DNA of 27,175 bases. It comes from Parafrigoribacterium_A sp035571875 (GTDB lineage: Bacteria; Actinomycetota; Actinomycetes; Actinomycetales; Microbacteriaceae). Under the pieces are notes generated by a model. The model was not told the DNA's origin, searched no databases, and saw nothing but the letters and a program-made list of their open reading frames with translations. Of the stretch, positions 1-6,999 are shown in pieces. The translations under genes were made by a program, and so were the position numbers. The stretch is taken from NCBI GenBank assembly GCA_035571875.1, contig DATNBR010000088.1:1-27175 (forward strand), written 5' to 3'. How positions within the stretch are numbered: position 1 is the stretch's first letter; every line of letters begins with the position of its first letter.

Positions 1-205
1 CGTGTTCCGTTGGCCCCGCGGGGCGCGGCGGCTCGTGCTGCGCGACGTAGAGCTGCGCCGCGCGCGTGGCGACGAGCAGGAAGCGCACGAGCAGGAAGAT
101 CAGGCCGACGATGACGACGAGCATGAGCAGCGCGAACAGGCCCGAGATAAAGGTGCCGATGATGCCGAAGAGGTGGTGTCCCCATCCGTAGCCAAAGTTG
201 AACAT
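1..205 (-). CDS. Small membrane protein, 3' end cut by window edge
   Basis: The visible 68 codons read from an ATG at 205 and run off the window, so the C-terminus is unseen. The protein opens with a short Gly/His/Trp-rich stretch (FGYGWGHH). A single strongly hydrophobic helix follows at about residues 14-45, then a basic and Pro-rich cytoplasmic-type segment. A GGAG lies about 8 nt before the ATG. The gene starts 1 nt after the stop of the 64-residue gene upstream, so the two are probably co-transcribed and translationally coupled. I do not recognise a family. The architecture recalls small SHOCT-type membrane proteins of actinobacteria, but the diagnostic C-terminus is missing. Confidence 0.6.
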   Translation of the reverse strand, partial: MFNFGYGWGHHLFGIIGTFISGLFALLMLVVIVGLIFLLVRFLLVATRAAQLYVAQHEPPRPAGPTEH

Positions 206-206
206 G

Positions 207-401
207 TCAGTTCTCCAATTCGTGGGACGAGTCATCCGCGTTCTTGATGACGGTGCCGGCGGCGATCGCGACCGTGAGGCCCCAGCTGATCCACATGAGC
301 ACCAGGCGCCAGTCGCGCGGACCCTTGCGGGTCGCCTGCACGGTGCTCAGGCCGCCGAAAATCGCGCTCAGCATGGTGCCGCTGAAAATGAACTTCCTCA
401 T
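207..401 (-). CDS. Small hypothetical membrane protein, 64 aa
   Basis: The ATG at 401 is preceded by an AAGGACGGAG stretch about 6 nt upstream, a clear ribosome site. That decides this start over the much longer upstream extension of the frame, which runs antisense inside the permease gene. The protein has 64 residues: a short weakly hydrophobic N-terminus, a basic loop (TRKGPRDW), and one clear transmembrane helix at about residues 33-52. The C-terminal tail is acidic. The stop falls 1 nt before the next minus-strand start, so the pair looks like a two-gene operon. No family is recognised and I propose no function. Confidence 0.55.
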   Translation of the reverse strand: MRKFIFSGTMLSAIFGGLSTVQATRKGPRDWRLVLMWISWGLTVAIAAGTVIKNADDSSHELEN

Positions 402-498
402 CGCGTAACTCCGTCCTTCGTTGAGTTCAACCGTACAGTCCGCGTCTTGAGCCATCCAGCGACGGTTCAGGAATACAGTGAACTGTCGGCTTGACGGA
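402..498. promoter_or_regulatory. Divergent intergenic region with a 19-bp inverted repeat
   Basis: This 97-bp gap separates the minus-strand small-gene pair from the permease gene. At 465-483 it holds GTTCAGGAATACAGTGAAC, with arms GTTCA/TGAAC. A TTGAGTTCAA palindrome lies at 421-430. A possible plus-strand -10 (TACAGT, 474-479) lies inside the first repeat, so a repressor bound there could block the permease promoter. This is inference; no regulator is identified. Confidence 0.3.
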
Positions 499-1665
499 AT
501 GGATACGGTGCGCTCGGCAATCCTCGGTGGCGTGCTCCTGATCGTCGGGGCGCTCGCCGTAGCGCTCGGCATCCTTCCCGCCGCTGCGGCACTCGGGGTC
601 GGCGCGCGAGTGTGGCCGATTCTGCTCTTCGTGCTCGCGATCACGGTGGTGACCGAGCTCGCCGCCGAAGCAGGCCTGTTCGCCGCGGTAGCCGAGCGCA
701 CAGCGTCGTGGGGGCGCGGTCGCGGCTGGCTGCTCTGGTTGTTCGTGCTCGCGCTCTCGGTGCTCAGCACGGTCTTTCTCTCGCTCGACACGACGGCCGT
801 TCTGCTCACGCCGGTCGTCATCCTGCTGGCCAGACACGTCGGGCTCTCGCCGCTGCCGTTCGCGCTGACCACCGTGTGGATGGCCAACACCGCCTCGCTG
901 CTGCTCCCCGTCTCGAACCTCACCAACCTGCTCGCCACGCACGAGCTGCATGGGATGACCCCGCTCGGCTTCGCGGGGTTGATGGCGGCACCCGCAGTGG
1001 TCGCCGTGGTCGTTCCCGCTGTTCTGCTCTTCGTCCTCTATCGCAGGCAGTTGATGGTGCGCTACGAGCCCGCAGAGTCGACCCAAGCGGATGACCGGGT
1101 GCTGCTGGTCGCGAGCGGCGCGACGGTCGTCATCCTGGTTCCGCTGCTCGTCTCGGGGATTCCCGTGTGGATGCCCTCGCTCACAGCCGCCATCGTGCTC
1201 GCAGCCTTCTTCGCGGTGCGCAAGCGAAGCGTGCTGCGGTTCTCGCTCGTGCCATGGCAACTGCTCCTGCTCGCATCCGGATTGTTCATCGTGGTGGAGG
1301 CGGCGCATTCGCTGGGCCTCGGGGCCGTGCTCGCGGCCGTCTCGGGCACGGGCGGCACGCCACTCGACCTGCTGCGTCTCTCCACGAGCGGCGCGCTCGG
1401 CGCCAATCTCGTCAACAACCTCCCCGCCTACCTCGCGCTGGAACCCGTGGCCGGCGATCCGCTGCGCATCGCCGCGCTGCTGATCGGCGTGAACGCGGGG
1501 CCGCTCATCACACCGTGGGCCTCGCTCGCGACCCTGCTCTGGCATCACCGCCTGAAGTCTCTCGGCGTCGAGATCTCCTGGGGCCGATACGTGCTCCTCG
1601 GCCTGATCGCCGCCCCGCTCACGGTCGCGGCGGCGAGCCTGGCACTCGCGCTGCTGCACCCCTGA
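499..1665 (+). CDS. SLC13/ArsB/NhaD-type permease (ion transporter superfamily)
   Basis: A 388-residue polytopic protein of about ten hydrophobic segments belonging to the ion-transporter superfamily that includes ArsB, NhaD and CitMHS. Support comes from the motif FLSLDTTAVLLTPVVILLAR in the first half and NLTNLLATH, an Asn-rich re-entrant-loop type sequence. A second-half mirror (GANLVNNLPAYLALEP, then GVNAGPLITPWASLATLLW) suggests the usual internal duplication. Substrate cannot be read from sequence: arsenite, organic anions or Na+/H+ exchange are all possible, and no arsR or arsC is adjacent. I chose ATG 499 over GTG 478 because the N-terminal hydrophobic helix begins right after it; the ribosome site is weak either way. 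It appears monocistronic. Confidence 0.75.
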   Translation: MDTVRSAILGGVLLIVGALAVALGILPAAAALGVGARVWPILLFVLAITVVTELAAEAGLFAAVAERTASWGRGRGWLLWLFVLALSVLSTVFLSLDTTAVLLTPVVILLARHVGLSPLPFALTTVWMANTASLLLPVSNLTNLLATHELHGMTPLGFAGLMAAPAVVAVVVPAVLLFVLYRRQLMVRYEPAESTQADDRVLLVASGATVVILVPLLVSGIPVWMPSLTAAIVLAAFFAVRKRSVLRFSLVPWQLLLLASGLFIVVEAAHSLGLGAVLAAVSGTGGTPLDLLRLSTSGALGANLVNNLPAYLALEPVAGDPLRIAALLIGVNAGPLITPWASLATLLWHHRLKSLGVEISWGRYVLLGLIAAPLTVAAASLALALLHP

Positions 1666-1745
1666 CGCCGCGCGTCCCACTCTCGTGCGAAATGGCGCGG
1701 CGGGAGAGGAGAGGAGCGGTGTGGAACCTGCGAGGTTGCTGCGAA

Positions 1746-1782
1746 ACTGACCGATCGGACAGTTGCTGACCGATCGGTCAGT
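1746..1782. promoter_or_regulatory. Two tandem TetR-type operators in front of tetR
   Basis: Two near-identical palindromes stand in tandem: CTGACCGATCGGACAGT at 1747-1763 and CTGACCGATCGGTCAGT at 1766-1782. They match at 16 of 17 positions. The second contains a perfect 16-bp palindrome (1766-1781); the first has one mismatched pair in its 18-bp palindrome. Their centres are 19 bp apart. The sites lie over the expected -35 region and abut the predicted -10, the classic geometry for autorepression by the TetR protein encoded immediately downstream. Confidence 0.85.
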
Positions 1783-1788
1783 TACCGT
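1783..1788 (+). promoter_or_regulatory. Predicted -10 hexamer of the tetR operon (leaderless)
   Basis: TACCGT lies 7 nt before ATG 1796, which places transcription start at or next to the start codon. There is no Shine-Dalgarno sequence, so the mRNA is probably leaderless. The hexamer touches the second operator. Confidence 0.5.
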
Positions 1789-1795
1789 GGATGCC

Positions 1796-2380
1796 ATGTC
1801 CACCTTCGACGACCTGCGAGCCATCGCTCTCACCGAGTTCGCGAACACCGGGTACGCGGGCACGTCGCTGCACCGCGTGGCCGAACTCGCTGGCGTCTCA
1901 AAGTCGAACGTGCTCTATCACTTCGCCTCCAAAGAGGCTCTGCTCGAGGCCGCCATCGGCCCGGCGATCGAGCGGATGGGCGTCATCCTCGGCTCTGTGG
2001 CGACACAGCCGCTCACGACCGAGTCCCGCGATGCGTTCGTGGTGGCCTTCGTCGACTTCCTGCTCGAACACCGGCAGGAAGTGCACATGTTCATCAACCA
2101 GGGCAGGTCTCTCGAAGACGTGCCCGTCATCAATCGTGCGAACGAGCTGGTCGTGCAGCTCGCGAGCTACTTCTCCTCCGCCGCGGTGAGCACCGAAGAC
2201 ACCATGCGCTTCGGAATCGCGCTCGGGGGCGCCGCCTACATGCTCGTCTCGCAGGCGGCCTTCCAGATTTCCCCTCCACCGATCGATGAGACCAGGGCCG
2301 CTCTCATCACCATCGTCCGGGAACTTCTCGCACCGATCACCGTTCTACCGGCCCGCAGGGTCGCAACAGCACAGGAGTAA
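1796..2380 (+). CDS. TetR/AcrR family transcriptional repressor
   Basis: A 194-residue DNA-binding protein with the typical TetR layout. The N-terminal helix-turn-helix runs over about residues 5-50, with TSLHRVAELAGVSKSNVLYHF as the recognition unit (read in two parts: TSLHRVAELAGV and SKSNVLYHF) followed by SKEALL. A less conserved helical ligand-binding part makes up the rest. Two palindromes suited to a TetR dimer pair stand just upstream, so autoregulation is the expected mode. The stop is 3 nt before the GTG of the exporter gene, and the exporter's ribosome site (AGGAG) lies inside the tetR 3' end, so the genes are co-transcribed. ATG 1796 is favoured because a -10 hexamer ends 7 nt before it; GTG 1787 is the in-frame alternative. 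The inducing ligand is unknown. Confidence 0.9.
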   Translation: MSTFDDLRAIALTEFANTGYAGTSLHRVAELAGVSKSNVLYHFASKEALLEAAIGPAIERMGVILGSVATQPLTTESRDAFVVAFVDFLLEHRQEVHMFINQGRSLEDVPVINRANELVVQLASYFSSAAVSTEDTMRFGIALGGAAYMLVSQAAFQISPPPIDETRAALITIVRELLAPITVLPARRVATAQE

Positions 2381-2383
2381 AGC

Positions 2384-5287
2384 GTGGCCACCCTTCTCTA
2401 CCGGCTCGGCCGGTTCGCCTATCGTCGCGCATGGACGGTCATCGGCGTCTGGTTCGTGCTGTTCGTCGCGATCCTCGGTGGCGGGTTCGCGCTCGGTGGC
2501 CAGACGCAGGAGTCGTTCGCGATTCCCGGCACCCAATCGCAGAACGCGCTCGACCGGCTCGAGGCCGTGTTCCCCTCGGTCGCCGGTGCCAGCGCGCAGG
2601 CCGTCTACGAGGTCCCGGCAGGCGCATCCGTCGAGGACGCGAAGTACAGGTCGGCCATCGAGAAGATGGCGACCACGATCGAGAAGATCCCCGGTGTGGA
2701 GGCCGTGGTCTCGCCGTTCAACAAGTATGCGGGCAAGGCGATCACCGGTGACGAGCGCATGGCGCGCACCCAGGTGCAGTTCTCCGGCGACTCGTCCCAC
2801 GTGAAGCCGGCCACGCTCGATCGCCTGAAGGAGACGGCGTCGATCGCCAAGGATGCGGGGATGACCGTCGACTTCGGCGGTCAGGTCTTCCAGGACCGCA
2901 GCTTCGGCATCACCGTCACCGAGGTCTTCGGCGTCGTGTTCGCGGGCGTCGTGCTGCTCATCACCTTCGGCTCGCTCGTCTCCGCGGGAATGCCGCTGCT
3001 GAGCGCACTCGTCGGCGTCGGTGTCGTGATCGGTGGCATCACCACGATCTCGGCCTTCGTGCCCGTCTCGAGCACTGCACCGATGCTCGCGCTCATGATC
3101 GGCCTCGCTGTCGGCATCGACTACGCGCTGTTCATCCTGTCCAGGCATCGCACCCAACTGGCCAGGGGAGAGAACCCGGAGGAATCGGCGGCCACCGCGG
3201 TCGGCACCGCGGGCAGCGCCGTCGTCTTCGCGGGCGTCACCGTGATCATCGCGCTGCTCGGTCTGCTCGTCGTCGGCATCCCCTTCCTCAGTGTGATGGG
3301 CGTGGGGGCCGCGTTCGCCGTGCTCGTCGCCATCGGCGTGGCCACGACACTCCTGCCCGCCCTGCTCGGCCTCGCGAAGGGTCGACTCACTCCGAAGCCG
3401 GGCTCCCGCGCCGCGCGCCGGGCGACCGCCCACGAGGACGGAGCCCGACCCACCATGGGGCTGCGCTGGGTGAAGGGCGTGATGCGGCATCCGATCTTCG
3501 CCACGATCGCCGTGGTCGGCATTCTCGGCACCCTCGCGATTCCGGCGCTCAGCCTCGACCTCAACCTTCCCGATGGCGGCTCAGAGCCGGTCGGCTCGAC
3601 CCAGCGGCAGGCCTACGACCAGATCAGCAAGGGCTTCGGTCCCGGCTACAACGGACCACTCGTCGTCGCCGTCGACATCACCCAGACGACCGATATCCAG
3701 GCCGACCTCGAGGCCATCGGCAAGCGCCTCGGCACGCTCGACGACGTGAGCTACGTCAGCCAAGGGCTGCCCGACGCCGGACTCGACACCGCGATCATCC
3801 AGGTGATCCCGCGAAGCGCTCCGGATGCCGTGGAGACCAAGGCGCTCGTCGAGAACATCCGAGAACTCGCCCCCTCGATCGAGAAGCAGTTCGACACCCC
3901 GATCTCGGTGACGGGAGCCACCGCGGTCGGCATCGATATCTCGAACCGGCTCACCGACGCCCTCATCCCCTTCGGACTCATCGTCGTCGGGCTCTCGGTG
4001 CTGCTGCTCATGATGGTGTTCCGCTCGGTGCTCGTGCCCTTCAAGGCCGCTATCGGCTTCCTCCTCTCCGTGGTCGCCTCGTTCGGCGTGGTCGTCGCGA
4101 TCTTCCAGTGGGGCTGGCTCGCCGACATCGTCGGCGTCGCCAACCCCGGCCCGATCCTGAGCTTCATGCCGATCCTGTTGATGGCCGTGCTGTTCGGTCT
4201 CGCGATGGACTACGAGGTGTTCCTCGTCTCCGGCATGCGCGAGGAGTTCGTGAAGACCGGCGACGCGAAGTTCGCCGTCTCGCACGGCTTCTCGAACGGC
4301 GCCAGAGTTGTTACGGCGGCGGCGCTCATCATGTTCTTCGTGTTCTTCGCGTTCGTGCCGGAGGGTTCCGGCATGATCAAACCGATCGCGCTCGGCCTCG
4401 CCACCGGCATCGCATTCGACGCGTTCCTCGTGCGGATGACGCTCGTGCCCGCGCTCATGACCCTGCTCGGCAGGGCGGCCTGGTGGATGCCGAAGTGGCT
4501 GGGGCGCCTCCTGCCCGACATGGACATCGAGGGCGAGAAGCTGCGTGAGCACCAGAGCGCCGTGCACTGGGCGCTCGGCGAGCAGGGAGCGATGATCAGC
4601 GCGGACGCGCTCGTCGTCGGCAGCGCGGAGCGGCCGGTGGGTCCGCTGAGCCTCAGGGTTCCGGCCGGGGCACTCGTGCTTGCGCGCGGCCCGCTTGCCG
4701 ACAGAAGGCTCGTGGCCGCGACACTGGGCGGCCGGCTCGATCCCGTGTCCGGGCGTGCGCAGCTGGGCGGACATCCGCTGCCCTCTGAGGCGTCTCGGGT
4801 GTCGCGACTCGTAGCGATGGCCGAGGTCGGTGGTTTCGAGCGCACCGACAACCGGGTCACCCTCGGCGAACTGCTGGCCGAGCGCCTGCAGCTCACTCTG
4901 CCCTGGTATCGCTCGTGGATCGTGCGTCGAAGGACGCTGCGACTGATCGAGCGCCTGCGCTCGGTCGTGGCGGGCTCGAGCTTCAACGAGCAGTCCCAGC
5001 CTCAACAGCTGCCGCAGTTCGAGCGGGGCATCGCGCTCTCCCTCGTTGCGCTCGCCGAGCGAACGCCGGTGGTCATGCTCGACCAGATCGACCCCTTCGC
5101 TTCCGCCGACGATGAGCGCGCGTTCGTCACGGCAGTCTGCGCCCTCGCCGAGCCGGGTACGACGATTGTGATCGGCACCCCAGAGGCGCTGCGCTCGGAT
5201 GCAGCGGCCTGCGCGGGCGGTCGCACTGTCGTCGACCTCGACCTCGATTCACTCTCACTCAGCACAGATCGGGAGGTTCTCCGATGA
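2384..5287 (+). CDS. MMPL/RND-family exporter with C-terminal degenerate ABC-ATPase-like domain
   Basis: A 967-residue inner-membrane transporter. Residues 1 to about 715 form a complete MMPL permease: two repeats, each with an external domain and a transmembrane bundle. Both bundles carry the proton-relay Asp-Tyr pair (D246-Y247 in GIDYALFILSRHR, and D609-Y610 in AMDYEVFLVSG), so the pump half should work. MMPL proteins move lipids or hydrophobic compounds by proton-motive force. The remaining 250 residues are unusual: they follow the order of an ABC nucleotide-binding domain with altered catalytic positions (see the separate entry). The GTG start has AGGAG at the right distance. The stop overlaps the next ATG (ATGA), so the YhgE-like gene is coupled. 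Substrate is unknown; the adjacent repressor suggests induction by a small hydrophobic compound. Confidence 0.9.
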   Translation: MATLLYRLGRFAYRRAWTVIGVWFVLFVAILGGGFALGGQTQESFAIPGTQSQNALDRLEAVFPSVAGASAQAVYEVPAGASVEDAKYRSAIEKMATTIEKIPGVEAVVSPFNKYAGKAITGDERMARTQVQFSGDSSHVKPATLDRLKETASIAKDAGMTVDFGGQVFQDRSFGITVTEVFGVVFAGVVLLITFGSLVSAGMPLLSALVGVGVVIGGITTISAFVPVSSTAPMLALMIGLAVGIDYALFILSRHRTQLARGENPEESAATAVGTAGSAVVFAGVTVIIALLGLLVVGIPFLSVMGVGAAFAVLVAIGVATTLLPALLGLAKGRLTPKPGSRAARRATAHEDGARPTMGLRWVKGVMRHPIFATIAVVGILGTLAIPALSLDLNLPDGGSEPVGSTQRQAYDQISKGFGPGYNGPLVVAVDITQTTDIQADLEAIGKRLGTLDDVSYVSQGLPDAGLDTAIIQVIPRSAPDAVETKALVENIRELAPSIEKQFDTPISVTGATAVGIDISNRLTDALIPFGLIVVGLSVLLLMMVFRSVLVPFKAAIGFLLSVVASFGVVVAIFQWGWLADIVGVANPGPILSFMPILLMAVLFGLAMDYEVFLVSGMREEFVKTGDAKFAVSHGFSNGARVVTAAALIMFFVFFAFVPEGSGMIKPIALGLATGIAFDAFLVRMTLVPALMTLLGRAAWWMPKWLGRLLPDMDIEGEKLREHQSAVHWALGEQGAMISADALVVGSAERPVGPLSLRVPAGALVLARGPLADRRLVAATLGGRLDPVSGRAQLGGHPLPSEASRVSRLVAMAEVGGFERTDNRVTLGELLAERLQLTLPWYRSWIVRRRTLRLIERLRSVVAGSSFNEQSQPQQLPQFERGIALSLVALAERTPVVMLDQIDPFASADDERAFVTAVCALAEPGTTIVIGTPEALRSDAAACAGGRTVVDLDLDSLSLSTDREVLR
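4571..5220 (+). other. Pseudo-ABC nucleotide-binding domain within the MMPL protein (about residues 730-945)
   Basis: The segment lines up by eye with an ABC ATPase. A strand-turn SLRVPAGALVLARG leads to GPLADRRL (769-776) where Walker A GPNGAGKS would be, and then LGGRLDPVSGRAQLGGHPLP, matching the usual sequence after Walker A. TLGELL follows the Q-loop position. LPQFERG (from L876) sits where LSGGQ is expected. VVMLDQIDPFASADD matches Walker B and D-loop, with the catalytic Glu replaced by Gln (D900-Q901). IVIGTPEAL replaces the H-loop His by Pro933. The Walker A Lys is Arg775 and its glycines are lost. The fold is probably retained but hydrolysis is unlikely. The alignment is mine, by eye. 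Confidence 0.7.
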
Positions 5288-6978
5288 GCCAGACAGCAGT
5301 CACACCTCGACCCCGCCGCTGGCTGCGCTGGGGCGCCGTCGCAGCCGTCGTGCTGATCCCGCTCGCGTTCGCGGGCCTCTTCGTCAGTGCGTTGGCGAAC
5401 TCCGACAGCGCGATCGACCGCATCCCTGCCGCCATCGTGAACCAGGACACGCTCGTCTACCAGACCGCACCAGACGGCACGAAGAGCCCGGTGTTCGCCG
5501 GCCGCCAGCTCGTGACCGAGCTCACCGGCGGCAGCGCGGGCTTCGACTGGACCATCACGAACGAGAAGGCCGCGAAGAAGGCCCTCGCCGACGGTTCGGT
5601 GTACGCGATCCTGACCGTTCCCAAGAACTTCTCCTCGTCGATACTGTCACTCAGCTCCGACTCCCCGAAGCAGGCGAAGCTCGCCATCAAGACCGATGAC
5701 GCGCACAGCTACCTCACCGGCGCGCTCGCGCAGAGCGTGGGCGACGGCATGGCGAACACCTTCGGCAAGGCCGTCACCGCCCAGTACATCTCCGGCCTCT
5801 ACTCGAGCATGGGCCAGATCGGCGGCGCCTTCAGCAGCGCAGCGGATGGCGCGACCCAACTCTCCAGCGGCATCAGCCAGTACACCGCCGGTGTCGATTC
5901 GCTCGCGAGTGGACTCGGCAGCCTCAGGTCCGGAGCGTCGAAGCTCACCCAGCTCAGCGGCGGGGTCGCAACCTACACGGATGGCGTGAGCCAGCTCGCG
6001 CAGGCGCTGGCACAGGCCAACGCCGGCCTGCAGGCAGACCCGACGAACCCGGTCGCGCTCGCGACCGTCAATGCGCTCAGCACGAAACTGTCGGAGGCCG
6101 CCGCGGGCGGCGCCACCCTCAACCAGCAGGCCGCAGCGGGAATCAGCGGCATCCAGGGCGGAATCTCCAAGAGCGCCACGGGTGCGGCGCAGCTCGCCGG
6201 CGGGTCCGCAGGGCTCAGGGACGGCGCGAGTTCGCTCGCGTCGGGGCTGAAGACCGGCGCCTCGAAACTGCCGGCGGCCGACTCCGCTGCCGGGGCGGCA
6301 TCCGCGAAGGTCGTCTCCGATCCCGTGGGGGTCACCGTGAGCCACGACAATCGCATCTCCAAGATCGGTCAGGTCATCGCGACGTTCTTCGTGCCGCTCG
6401 GCCTCTGGATCGGCGCCCTCGCGGTGTTCCTCGTGCTGCGGCCCGTGACTCGACGTGCGCTGTCGTCGACGGCCGCGAATGGGCGGCTCGTGTTCACCGC
6501 CCTGGCGAAGGCCTGTGCGGTGACAGTCGGCCAGGCGCTCCTGCTCGTCGCCCTGCTGCACCTCGCACTCGGTGTCTCCTGGAGTTCCCTGCCTGCGACA
6601 CTCGGCTTCTCCGTGCTGGCCGCGCTCGCCTTCACGGCGTTCCACTACCTGCTCACCATCGGGCTGGGTCGCGCGGGCCTCGTGGTCTCGCTGTTCGTGC
6701 TCGCGGTGCAGGTGACCTCGACGGGCGGCCTGTACCCGATCCAACTGCTCGCTGCACCGTTCCAGTGGGTGAGTCCGCTCCTGCCGCTGACCTACGGCGT
6801 GCAGGGGATGCAGGGCATCATCGCCGGCGGTGACCCCGGTGTGGTTCTCGGCTCGGCGGCGGCGCTGCTCGGCTTCGGCGTCGCGAGCGTGCTGGTCGCG
6901 CTGCTGGCCATCAGGCGCACCAGGCGCACCCAGTCTCTCGTGCTCGCGTCACCGCGTTCCGTTCCCGTCGGGGCGTGA
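5284..6978 (+). CDS. YhgE/Pip-type membrane protein (ABC-2-like permease fold)
   Basis: A 564-residue protein with the YhgE/Pip architecture. One N-terminal membrane helix (about 14-38) is followed by a large extracytoplasmic region (about 39-358). That region begins with a conserved-looking block (IPAAIVNQD, then GFDWTITNEKAAKKALADG) and continues as a long Ser/Gly/Ala-rich helical region with repeated units such as QLSSGISQYTAGVDSLASGL and QLAGGSAGLRDGASSLASGL. Five or six C-terminal helices (about 363-555) resemble ABC-2 permeases. Relatives include phage-infection protein Pip and the type VII secretion component EsaA. The start codon overlaps the exporter's stop (ATGA), so it is translated with it. 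It may partner the MMPL pump or its ABC-like tail, which is inference. Confidence 0.85.
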   Translation: MSQTAVTPRPRRWLRWGAVAAVVLIPLAFAGLFVSALANSDSAIDRIPAAIVNQDTLVYQTAPDGTKSPVFAGRQLVTELTGGSAGFDWTITNEKAAKKALADGSVYAILTVPKNFSSSILSLSSDSPKQAKLAIKTDDAHSYLTGALAQSVGDGMANTFGKAVTAQYISGLYSSMGQIGGAFSSAADGATQLSSGISQYTAGVDSLASGLGSLRSGASKLTQLSGGVATYTDGVSQLAQALAQANAGLQADPTNPVALATVNALSTKLSEAAAGGATLNQQAAAGISGIQGGISKSATGAAQLAGGSAGLRDGASSLASGLKTGASKLPAADSAAGAASAKVVSDPVGVTVSHDNRISKIGQVIATFFVPLGLWIGALAVFLVLRPVTRRALSSTAANGRLVFTALAKACAVTVGQALLLVALLHLALGVSWSSLPATLGFSVLAALAFTAFHYLLTIGLGRAGLVVSLFVLAVQVTSTGGLYPIQLLAAPFQWVSPLLPLTYGVQGMQGIIAGGDPGVVLGSAAALLGFGVASVLVALLAIRRTRRTQSLVLASPRSVPVGA

Positions 6979-6999
6979 TCAGGGAGGGCGTGCGGAGAG

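Noticed and set aside
207..938. 243-codon minus-strand frame ending at 207
   Set aside because: Only the last 64 codons, from ATG 401 with its ribosome site, look like a gene; the rest is antisense of the permease.
427..1863. Long minus-strand open frame of 478 codons opposite the permease gene
   Set aside because: Composition is Arg/Glu/His-rich with no domain pattern, as expected from the antisense of a GC-rich gene; the plus-strand permease is clearly the coding one.
3581..5005. Minus-strand frame of 474 codons opposite the MMPL gene
   Set aside because: Antisense of a well-defined exporter with both Asp-Tyr motifs; its product is low in complexity and has no recognisable family.
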